A DNA stretch of 64,000 nucleotides, taken from a virus. Made by a program: the position numbers and the translations under genes. The DNA lies in the IMG/VR virus record IMGVR_UViG_3300025128_000015, positions 124,001 to 188,000 of that record. One strand, 5' to 3'. Below are positions 30,219-37,283 of this stretch, in pieces. The notes beneath the pieces are model-generated. The model had not been told where the DNA came from. It saw only the letters and a list, made by a program, of their open reading frames with translations, and ran no database searches. Within the stretch, counting starts at the first letter, position 1. Every line of letters begins with the position of its first letter.

Positions 30219-31007
30219 ATGACTAAATCTTACCAAAAAGAAGTAGACAGATTAGAGAAAAAATATGGTTTGAAGTTTGTAGCACCGACTGTAAACTTAA
30301 TATCTTATCCTAAATCCGGAAGAACTTGGCTTAGGATGATGCTAGCTAAATTTATGACACTGGGATTTCCAGATGCAAACACAGAAGAAAATGAGATATT
30401 TCCAGCTTTACACGATGATTATAAAAGCTTCAAAAAAAGATACGGAAAAGACTTTAAAGAATTAAATGTTGTTTTTTTACACCGACACCCAGGAGATGTG
30501 GCCATATCTTATTTCTTAGAGAAAAGAACTAGCATCCGCTCTGGACCAGGTTATAATGGCACTATAAGTGATTATATTCGCTCTGAGGAACATGGAATAA
30601 AAAGCATTATTGAGTATAATAACAAGTGGATGGAAAAGGGAGGAAACTTTAATCAATTTGTGAGTATCCCTTATTACATGCTTCACAAGAATCCTATCAT
30701 AAGCTTAGGCTTTATATCAAACATGCTTGGCATCAAGCCGTCGAGCGAAAAAGTTATAGAGACGCTAAAAGAAGCTATTGAATATTCTTCATATGATAAT
30801 ATGAAAAAGATAGAAGCTGGAGAAGGTGAGAACTTGCTTAAAAAATACAAAGGAAACTTTGGTGTAGGATCTGGCAGAGTCAACATGGGCAAATATAATA
30901 ACTATGCCAACCTCTTAACAGAAGAAGATACAGAATACGTCAATTCTTGTATGGAAAAATATAGTACAATAAAATACAATTATGACGAGGAAAGTGAAGA
31001 TAAATGA
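30219..31007 (+). CDS. Sulfotransferase 2
   Basis: The 262-aa protein has the classical sulfotransferase PAPS loop YPKSGRTWLRMML (Tyr30 to Leu42) and the 3'-phosphate site FLHRHPGDVAISYFLEKR (about 88-105). The length is normal for the family. The sequence is unlike the sulfotransferase at 27168, so the two probably sulfate different positions. It overlaps the next gene by four bases (ATGA). Confidence 0.9.
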   Translation: MTKSYQKEVDRLEKKYGLKFVAPTVNLISYPKSGRTWLRMMLAKFMTLGFPDANTEENEIFPALHDDYKSFKKRYGKDFKELNVVFLHRHPGDVAISYFLEKRTSIRSGPGYNGTISDYIRSEEHGIKSIIEYNNKWMEKGGNFNQFVSIPYYMLHKNPIISLGFISNMLGIKPSSEKVIETLKEAIEYSSYDNMKKIEAGEGENLLKKYKGNFGVGSGRVNMGKYNNYANLLTEEDTEYVNSCMEKYSTIKYNYDEESEDK

Positions 31008-31951
31008 TTTATAGAAAAGAAGTGGACGGCTTTAATTGGATCTTGAACGTTTCTGATGGAGGTATCGGCGCCACACTCTACAATGCCAAATCACCAGGCA
31101 AAGATTATAATTTTGCCAGAGAATCTGTTTTCATGCAGCTATTAGACACCACAATTAAAGAAGGTATGACTTGTATTGATTTGGGCGCTAACATAGGCTA
31201 TGCAACGATGTTTATGCTAAGAAACGTTGGTGACCCCGGAACGGTTTATGCAATCGAGCCTGATCCTCACAACCTTCGAATGCTTAAAATTAATCTGGCC
31301 GAAAATGGTTATAATGTTAAGTGCGAGAAAACACAGTGTCTTATATCAGATAAGGACGGTAAGAACGAATTCTGGATTGCTCGACATCCAAATTTAAACA
31401 GTGTGAAGAAAACAAAACACAGTATCCGTCGTGAAATAATCGATTGTTTTACTTTAGAGACTTTCTGTTCTACAAGGAAGTATCCTAATTTTATTAAGAT
31501 GGATATTGAAGGGCACGAAGTAAGTGTCTTTGAGGGCGCTTACAATTACTTTAAAGAAAACGATGGCGAGACACATATCTTATTAGAAGTTCATCCTCAA
31601 TATTATGATGAGAACAACGACTTTGCCGCAATACTAGAAAAGTACTACGACATTGGATTTAAGATTAAATATCTTGTTTCCACACCAGTTCAATCGCCGG
31701 CACCGTTTATAAATCGAGGATACAAACCTATTACAATGGGAACTCTTTCCGATTCAGGGAAGACTTTCAATGCCGTTCGAACTGATGGGTGGATCCGCCA
31801 AATATATGAAAATGTTAAAAAGGAAGACGCTATTGAGTTAGCTTGTAAACTTCAGCCTCCTTTTTATAAAGTTCAAAGACCAGGCGCCAACTGGGAAACA
31901 AAAGGTGGAAAAGTTGTTCGAAGTATAATGGTTTCAAGGGAGAAACAATAA
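31004..31951 (+). CDS. FkbM-family methyltransferase 1
   Basis: The 315-aa protein has the SAM-binding motif CIDLGANIGYATMFM (from residue 57), then YAIEPDPHNLRMLKINLAEN and FIKMDIEGHEVSVFEGA, all typical of FkbM methyltransferases, which often O-methylate sugars. The C-terminal 80 residues are extra for the family and may bind the acceptor. Coupled to the sulfotransferase gene by overlap. Confidence 0.87.
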   Translation: MIYRKEVDGFNWILNVSDGGIGATLYNAKSPGKDYNFARESVFMQLLDTTIKEGMTCIDLGANIGYATMFMLRNVGDPGTVYAIEPDPHNLRMLKINLAENGYNVKCEKTQCLISDKDGKNEFWIARHPNLNSVKKTKHSIRREIIDCFTLETFCSTRKYPNFIKMDIEGHEVSVFEGAYNYFKENDGETHILLEVHPQYYDENNDFAAILEKYYDIGFKIKYLVSTPVQSPAPFINRGYKPITMGTLSDSGKTFNAVRTDGWIRQIYENVKKEDAIELACKLQPPFYKVQRPGANWETKGGKVVRSIMVSREKQ

Positions 31952-31952
31952 G

Positions 31953-32573
31953 ATGATAAAAGTTAATTTATATTATGGAAATGATCATGGGGGAGAAGAG
32001 GTGGAATTCGAATTTAAAGATGGTTCTGTTGCTATTGACTGTGGCGCTAACGTAGGTCAAGTAACACACTTTCTTTCAGAAGCAGGATTTGAAAAAGTAT
32101 ACTCATTTGAACCAAATCTTTATGCATTTAATATATTGCAAAAAAGATTTGCAGATAACCCCAAAGTTGAATGCATGCCAAAAGCGGTCACGAACTCTTC
32201 AAAATCAGGACCAGGAAAATTATATTTTCACAAAAAAGCAAATCAAGATCAGGTAAAATATTCTACAGGAAGTTCGACTGCTTCTGACAAACACAATGTT
32301 GATGAAAATAATTTTATGGTTGTAGAGATGGTGGGCATTGGTGATTTTATTAAAAGTTTAGATAGACCAGTAGGAATGTTAAAAATTGATGTTGAAGGTA
32401 CTGAAGCAGATATTTTAAATGATTTATTTGACTCTGGGCTTGTTAATGAGATCGGTCAAATATTTGTTGAAACTCATGAAAGAAAAGTACCTTCATCACA
32501 AAACGATATGAAATTGATAAGAGAGAGAATAGAGAAAGAAGGAATTAAAAATATCCATCTAGAATGGGAATAA
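31953..32573 (+). CDS. FkbM-family methyltransferase 2
   Basis: The 206-aa protein has AIDCGANVGQVTHFLSEAGF (about 27-46), YSFEPNLYAFNILQKRF and MLKIDVEGTEADIL, the FkbM motif order. It is shorter than its neighbour, close to the minimal domain. AGGGAG lies before the ATG. Two methyltransferases suggest two methylated positions, or one is diverged to another substrate. Confidence 0.85.
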   Translation: MIKVNLYYGNDHGGEEVEFEFKDGSVAIDCGANVGQVTHFLSEAGFEKVYSFEPNLYAFNILQKRFADNPKVECMPKAVTNSSKSGPGKLYFHKKANQDQVKYSTGSSTASDKHNVDENNFMVVEMVGIGDFIKSLDRPVGMLKIDVEGTEADILNDLFDSGLVNEIGQIFVETHERKVPSSQNDMKLIRERIEKEGIKNIHLEWE

Positions 32574-32576
32574 AAT

Positions 32577-33308
32577 ATGATCAACACAAGGAAAAGAAAT
32601 ATAGCAAAAGCATCCAGTTGGAAAACTTTAGGATTCATCACTCTTTCAGTATTAACGTATTTGATAACTGGCTCTCTAAAACAAATGACATATATTGCAA
32701 TACTATATCATCTTAGTATGTTGGTTGCTTATATATTTCACGAGCGTCTTTGGGATAAGATAAGATGGGGAAAAACTAAAGGACTGGCCATACAATTGAC
32801 AGGTATGTCTGGAGCCGGAAAAAGCACTCTAACAAAGCTAGTATCTCAACGCCTGAAGAAAAGAGGGTTGTTAGTTGAACTAATTGACGGAGATGAATAC
32901 AGAGCAAACTTATGCAATGATCTTGGCTTCTCAAAAGAAGACAGAAACACCAATATTCGTCGTTTGGGGTTCGTAAGCAAAGTATTGTCGAGAAATAATG
33001 TGATCACAATTATAGCTGCAATTAATCCTTATGAAGAAATTAGGAAAGAATTGATTGCAAAAGATAAGAATCTTAAGACAGTTTACATAAAATGCGATGT
33101 TGAACAATTAATCGAAAGAGATGTAAAGGGACTTTATAAGAAAGCTTTGCTTCCAGATGGACATCCAGATAAGGTTTATAACTTTACTGGTATATCAGAT
33201 CCATTTGAAGAGCCTACAAATCCGGATTTAGTTATAAATACTGCTGAACAAACAGTAGAGAAATCTGTTAAAGTACTAGAACAATATATTTTAAGAGAGA
33301 TTTCATGA
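32577..33308 (+). CDS. cysC: APS kinase with N-terminal membrane domain (DUF2061-like)
   Basis: Residues 1-60 are a DUF2061-type membrane region (AKASSWKTLGFITLSVLTYL then MTYIAILYHLSMLVAYIFHE, about two spans). Residues 70-243 form an adenylylsulfate kinase: Walker A GMSGAGKST (76-84), LIDGDEYRANLCNDLGFSKE, DRNTNIRRLGFVSKVL and IAAINPYEEIR match CysC. It makes PAPS from APS and ATP, which the two sulfotransferases of the island need. No ATP sulfurylase is in the window, so APS comes from the host. The membrane fusion would place PAPS supply next to a membrane-bound glycan assembly line. Confidence 0.9.
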   Translation: MINTRKRNIAKASSWKTLGFITLSVLTYLITGSLKQMTYIAILYHLSMLVAYIFHERLWDKIRWGKTKGLAIQLTGMSGAGKSTLTKLVSQRLKKRGLLVELIDGDEYRANLCNDLGFSKEDRNTNIRRLGFVSKVLSRNNVITIIAAINPYEEIRKELIAKDKNLKTVYIKCDVEQLIERDVKGLYKKALLPDGHPDKVYNFTGISDPFEEPTNPDLVINTAEQTVEKSVKVLEQYILREIS

Positions 33309-33688
33309 AAGAAGTAGATAATCATTATAAAGCGGCCACATTGGCGATTGATTTTGACGGTGTGGTACACAAATATTCCAAAGGATTTCAAGGTTTACAG
33401 GACGCCTACGACGTTCCAAACGAAGGTACAAGGGAAGCCTTGGAAGAGCTTATAAAACGCGGTTTTAGGCTTATTATTGTGTCTTCTAGACCTGTTCCTG
33501 TCATTAATGAGTGGTTAAAAAAGTATGATATGGCTAAATATTTCGAAGAAGTGACGAATATTAAACGTCCAGCTAGCTTTTATATCGATGATCACGCTCT
33601 ATATTTTAATAAAAATCTTGAAAATCCTTGGCAAAAGGTCTTAGATGTGGTAAAAACGCCAAAGAAAAAGGAAGAAAAGAATGGCTAG
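33305..33688 (+). CDS. HAD-superfamily phosphatase-like protein
   Basis: The 127-aa protein has DFDGV with Asp16 and Asp18, LIIVSSRP (motif II) and FYIDDHALYF (motif IV), the minimal order of HAD phosphatases or phage 5'-nucleotidase-like enzymes. It has no cap domain. Overlaps the CysC gene by ATGA. It could remove the phosphate of 3'-phosphoadenosine-type by-products or of a sugar phosphate. Substrate inferred from position only. Confidence 0.8.
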   Translation: MKEVDNHYKAATLAIDFDGVVHKYSKGFQGLQDAYDVPNEGTREALEELIKRGFRLIIVSSRPVPVINEWLKKYDMAKYFEEVTNIKRPASFYIDDHALYFNKNLENPWQKVLDVVKTPKKKEEKNG

Positions 33689-34574
33689 ATGCTTAGTAAC
33701 CGGCCATAAGGGCTATATTGGCGCCCATTTGGTGAAAAAATTAGAAGAATTAGGACACGAAGTTTTAGGTATCGACCTTCAAGGTGAAAATGGTAAGGAT
33801 ATCAACAGCTTACAAGGTTTAATAGAAGATGAAACCGGCAAATTTCACCCTCATTATTGGAATTTTAAGCCAGAATATGTATTTCATATGGCATGTTTTC
33901 CAAGAGTTGCGTACAGTGTTGAAAATCCAGTATTAACAATGAAGAACAACGTTATGGTTGGTGCACATGTACTTAATTTTGCCAGAAAAGTTGGTGCTAA
34001 AAGAGTTATTTATTCTAGTTCATCATCAATCTCTGGTAATGGACGAGGACCGGAAAGTCCTTATGCTCTTCAAAAGATGGTTACAGAGCTAGAATGTAAG
34101 CTATACAATCAATTGTATGGGCTTGATACTGTTTCACTAAGATATTTTAACGTATACTCAGAAGATCAAGAAACTAACGGCTCGTATGGCACAGCAATTG
34201 CCAATTGGATGCAAGCCATACGAGATAATACAGTGCCTTATATTACAGGAGATGGTGAGCAAAGAAGAGATATGGTTCACGTAGATGATGTGGTGTCTGC
34301 AAATATTTTTGCAATGAATTTTGATAGTTATAATTTCTGTGGAGAGATTTACGATATCGGCACCGGTCAAAATATTTCTTTGAATGAAATTAAAAATATT
34401 GTTAATAAACACCACCCAAAAATTACATTTGATTATGTTGAGCCAAGACCTGGAGACGTTGCTAGAACAAAGGCAGGCATTCGCAAACTAAAAAACATTG
34501 GTTGGTCTGCAGCCATATCTATTGAAGATGGTATTGATAGTTGTTTTAAGGAGCTTAAGAATGAATTATCCTAG
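33681..34574 (+). CDS. NAD-dependent sugar epimerase/dehydratase (extended SDR)
   Basis: The 297-aa protein has the SDR nucleotide-binding motif CLVTGHKGYIGAHL (4-17). The catalytic region is YSSSSSISG and SPYALQKM (YxxxK), followed by RYFNVYS and RRDMVHVDDVV, typical of UDP-glucose 4-epimerase-like enzymes. It converts a nucleotide sugar used by the transferases. It overlaps both neighbours. Confidence 0.88.
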   Translation: MARCLVTGHKGYIGAHLVKKLEELGHEVLGIDLQGENGKDINSLQGLIEDETGKFHPHYWNFKPEYVFHMACFPRVAYSVENPVLTMKNNVMVGAHVLNFARKVGAKRVIYSSSSSISGNGRGPESPYALQKMVTELECKLYNQLYGLDTVSLRYFNVYSEDQETNGSYGTAIANWMQAIRDNTVPYITGDGEQRRDMVHVDDVVSANIFAMNFDSYNFCGEIYDIGTGQNISLNEIKNIVNKHHPKITFDYVEPRPGDVARTKAGIRKLKNIGWSAAISIEDGIDSCFKELKNELS

Positions 34575-35421
34575 CTATGGCACAGATAATATAGGAATAA
34601 TCGGCCAAGGATTTGTTGGCACCGCTCTACGTGAGGGTCTCAAAAATACATTTGCTGTTGAAACATATGATAGATTTGTAAAAGAAAAATCAACTTGCGA
34701 ATCTTTAGAAGAATTATGTGATAAAACTTTTATCTTATTTTTGTGCCTTCCAACACCTATGAGAAAAGATGGTTCGTGTGATCTATCAATTTTAGAAGGT
34801 GTGGTAGAACAAGTAAATTCAATCTCAACAGGAGATCATATTCTTGTCGTTAAATCCACAGTTCCGCCAGGGACAACTAAAAGCTTTAATGATAAGTACA
34901 AGAATGTAAAAGTTGTGTTCTCACCAGAATTTCTAACAGAAGCAAACAGTATTGATGATTTCAAGAATCAAACTAGAATCATTGTAGGCGGACCTCGCCC
35001 TGCTTCGACGATTGTTAAGAACATGTTTAGAATCGCATTTCCAAAAATACCTATTATTAAAACTGGATCAAACACTGCTGAAATGGTTAAGTATTTTACG
35101 AATTGCGTCTTGGCAACAAAGGTTAGCTTTGCGAATGAAATGAAACAAATTTGTGACAAAGCAGATATTGATTATGATAAAGTTGTTGAGTACGCTCTTT
35201 ATGATGAGAGAGTTGGGAGAACCCATCTTTCATCGCCGGGACCCGATGGACGTTTGGGTTTCGGCGGCTCATGCTTTCCGAAAGATATTAACGCACTGAT
35301 TCATTTTGCCAATGAGGCAGGCGTAGCACCACTAGTATTAGATGCCGTGTGGAAGAAGAATTTAGAAGTCCGACCAGAAAAAGATTGGGAAAATCTTAAA
35401 GGTCGAGCTGTAAGTGAATAA
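34561..35421 (+). CDS. UDP-glucose/GDP-mannose dehydrogenase-like, lacking C-terminal domain
   Basis: I place the start at 34561, not at an upstream ATG (34498) in the same frame, because AAGGAG (34548-34553) fits this ATG and GIIGQGFVG (12-20) then lies at the normal distance. The 286-aa product has NAD binding, LCLPTPMRKDG, KSTVPPGTT, FSPEFLTEA and the catalytic GFGGSCFPKD (Cys238). It ends soon after the central helical domain. Typical family members (about 400-450 aa) have a further C-terminal UDP-binding domain. It may be active as a shortened phage type or need a partner. Overlaps the epimerase by 14 bases. Confidence 0.85.
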   Translation: MNYPSYGTDNIGIIGQGFVGTALREGLKNTFAVETYDRFVKEKSTCESLEELCDKTFILFLCLPTPMRKDGSCDLSILEGVVEQVNSISTGDHILVVKSTVPPGTTKSFNDKYKNVKVVFSPEFLTEANSIDDFKNQTRIIVGGPRPASTIVKNMFRIAFPKIPIIKTGSNTAEMVKYFTNCVLATKVSFANEMKQICDKADIDYDKVVEYALYDERVGRTHLSSPGPDGRLGFGGSCFPKDINALIHFANEAGVAPLVLDAVWKKNLEVRPEKDWENLKGRAVSE

Positions 35422-35433
35422 AAGGAGAATATA

Positions 35434-35655
35434 ATGACTATAACAAATTTTCAAGAAATGAAATTATCCAATCATGCTGTTGGCACCTTGATGATGTGTC
35501 TGCAAAAATGTTTATTGGAACAAAGCGATATCACCAATATTTTAGGTGATTTAATATTCCTAGAAAAAGATGGTGAGCTTGTTTGCAAAAATCCGCCACT
35601 AGTAAAATTTGAGCAAAATACAGTCGAAGATGACTACGACGATAACGAGTTTTAA
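35434..35655 (+). CDS. Small acidic-tailed protein, unknown
   Basis: The 73-aa protein has AAAAGGAG in front of the ATG. Helical N-terminal part (VGTLMMCLQKCLLEQSDITN) and an acidic C-terminus (VEDDYDDNEF). The type is common in T4-like phages upstream of structural genes. Function unknown. Confidence 0.6.
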   Translation: MTITNFQEMKLSNHAVGTLMMCLQKCLLEQSDITNILGDLIFLEKDGELVCKNPPLVKFEQNTVEDDYDDNEF

Positions 35656-35658
35656 AAT

Positions 35659-35928
35659 ATGCCTCGTTATACATATGAATGCGAGACATGCAAAGAAGTA
35701 TTTGATTTAGTTCATTCAATGAGTCACAAGCCCGAACAGCGCGATGAATGCAAAGATGAATGTGAGTTAAATAAAGTGCCGGCCAAGTTAACAATTTTAA
35801 ATTCTAAGTCTGACGAAGCCGGCAATAAAGTTGGAACTGTTGTTAAAGACTCGATTGAAGAGTTTCGACAGGACTTAAAGAAAGAAAAGAAGCGCTTAAA
35901 GAGCGCAATGTATAAGGAAAATGATTAG
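35659..35928 (+). CDS. FmdB-type zinc-ribbon protein
   Basis: The 89-aa protein begins PRYTYECETCKEVFDLVHSM, the FmdB-family start with one CxxC knuckle. The second knuckle is looser (CKDEC). The C-terminal part is basic and helical (EEFRQDLKKEKKRLKSAM). Zinc-ribbon proteins of this kind are frequent regulators. The exact role is unknown. Confidence 0.72.
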   Translation: MPRYTYECETCKEVFDLVHSMSHKPEQRDECKDECELNKVPAKLTILNSKSDEAGNKVGTVVKDSIEEFRQDLKKEKKRLKSAMYKEND

Positions 35929-36328
35929 ATATTTATTAATAGCATCAGCACTTTTTAATTGTGTATTGATAATGACACTTACCGGTATAATACCATTTTT
36001 ATTATTTCTATCGGCGTGTCTTAATATTGTATTCATTTGGTATATTAAAACTTTATTGGACCAAATGAACGACATTAATGATGATATCGAAGAAATGTTT
36101 AGTACATTCGATGACTTTACGAAGCACGTAGAAAGGGTCTACCAATTAGAATTATTCTATGGCGATGACACACTGGAATCTGTAATCAATCACTCTAGAG
36201 ACGTTTTAGACGAGATAAACGAGTATAGACAGAAATTTTATTTAGATGGCGAAATTGTAGATCCAGATTTGTTAGAAGACAATAAGGAAGAAGATTTTGA
36301 CACAGAGGAAAAAGAAGAAGAGCAATAG
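35921..36328 (+). CDS. Membrane protein with acidic C-terminus
   Basis: The 135-aa protein has two hydrophobic segments at its N-terminus (about 3-20 and 22-44), then a helical and strongly acidic tail (EDNKEEDFDTEEKEEEQ). Overlaps the previous gene by eight bases and the sigma factor gene by 32. No family assigned. Confidence 0.65.
   Translation: MIRYLLIASALFNCVLIMTLTGIIPFLLFLSACLNIVFIWYIKTLLDQMNDINDDIEEMFSTFDDFTKHVERVYQLELFYGDDTLESVINHSRDVLDEINEYRQKFYLDGEIVDPDLLEDNKEEDFDTEEKEEEQ
36284..36290 (+). promoter_or_regulatory. Ribosome binding site that decides a TTG start
   Basis: AAGGAAG, six bases before TTG at 36297, inside the previous gene. No in-frame ATG follows before the conserved sigma region. 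Confidence 0.6.
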
Positions 36329-36986
36329 GTATTTTACTCAAGAGCATGAAGATGCGATTGTAAATTACGCTCTAACTGATGATTTAAAAATAAGAACTGA
36401 ATTATACGGAAGATGGATCGGACCTGCGTTTGACCAAATGGTCGATAAGATTGTATACACTTATAAGTTTACAAACTTGCCCAATATTGAATCGCTCAAA
36501 GACGAGTGCAAAGTTTGGTTAACAACAATATTGGATAAATTTGAACCATCGAAAGGATCAAAAGCGTTCTCATACTTCAGTGTGATCACCAAGAATTGGT
36601 TTATTCACAAGGTTAAGAAAAATACAAAAATGCTTCAACGAGAGGTACAATATGATATTTTGCCTGTTGATGTAGAAAAGAAATATATGGTAACTTATAA
36701 TCCATATGAAAAAGACCGTGAAGAATTTGAATTTTGGTTTTTATTAAACAAAGAAATCGATAAGTGGGAAAATCTCAAACTAAAAGAGAAAGAACAAAAA
36801 GTTTTAAATGCAATTAGGATATTGATGGAAAGTGTTGACGAAATAGAAATTTTTAATAAAAAAGCTATTTACCTATACATGAGAGAAATTACCGGTCTCA
36901 ACACAAAACAGATCGTTAATAATCTAAATAAAATAAGGTCTAAGTATAAACAATTTAAGAAAGATTGGGAAAATGGAAAAATCTAA
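36297..36986 (+). CDS. Late-transcription sigma factor, T4 gp55-like
   Basis: The 229-aa protein has the sigma region 2 pattern of phage gp55-type factors: LTTILDKFEPSKGSKAFSYF then SVITKNWFIHKVKK (about 75-105). A helical tail with basic residues follows. gp55 replaces the host sigma to direct RNA polymerase to late promoters and normally works with a sliding-clamp system. It starts at TTG with AAGGAAG upstream. Placement directly before the baseplate module is logical for late control. Neither gp33 nor a clamp gene is recognised in the window. Confidence 0.82.
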   Translation: MTQRKKKKSNRYFTQEHEDAIVNYALTDDLKIRTELYGRWIGPAFDQMVDKIVYTYKFTNLPNIESLKDECKVWLTTILDKFEPSKGSKAFSYFSVITKNWFIHKVKKNTKMLQREVQYDILPVDVEKKYMVTYNPYEKDREEFEFWFLLNKEIDKWENLKLKEKEQKVLNAIRILMESVDEIEIFNKKAIYLYMREITGLNTKQIVNNLNKIRSKYKQFKKDWENGKI

Positions 36987-37281
36987 AAAAGAAAAAGTCG
37001 ACGTTAATAACTGCATACAGGATGCAATTGAGAATATCAATAATGATAGAGCAATTGCCATGACTCTTTTGCAAGACTTAATGCAATATTTAAGAGGTCA
37101 AGAAGAAAGGCATCAAACTGTCGGCCACGTAGCTGCAAAATATTTAGAGACACTACAGCGCTCAAATGAGCAATTAGTTAAAATTTCCTCCTTAGTACAC
37201 AAAAAAACGAGTGATAATTTTAAATTAACCGGTGGCGACAAAGATGAGATATATTCTTTAATAAGTCAACAAGAGGAGTAA
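36973..37281 (+). CDS. Small helical protein, unknown
   Basis: The 102-aa protein is helical and mixed-charge (CIQDAIENINNDRAIAMTLL then VGHVAAKYLETLQRSNEQLV). Overlaps the sigma gene by 14 bases and ends two bases before the next start. It might be a chaperone or adaptor for tail assembly. No evidence decides. Confidence 0.6.
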   Translation: MEKSKKEKVDVNNCIQDAIENINNDRAIAMTLLQDLMQYLRGQEERHQTVGHVAAKYLETLQRSNEQLVKISSLVHKKTSDNFKLTGGDKDEIYSLISQQEE

Positions 37282-37283
37282 TT

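Noticed and set aside
34498-34560. Upstream ATG for the UDP-sugar dehydrogenase-like gene
   Set aside because: It has no ribosome binding site and would add residues unlike the family, while AAGGAG fits the ATG at 34561.
22103-35421. Glycan island as a recently inserted bacterial segment
   Set aside because: Its base composition, gene overlap and strand match the surrounding phage genes, and no integrase, att repeat or insertion sequence borders it. Older transfer is still possible.
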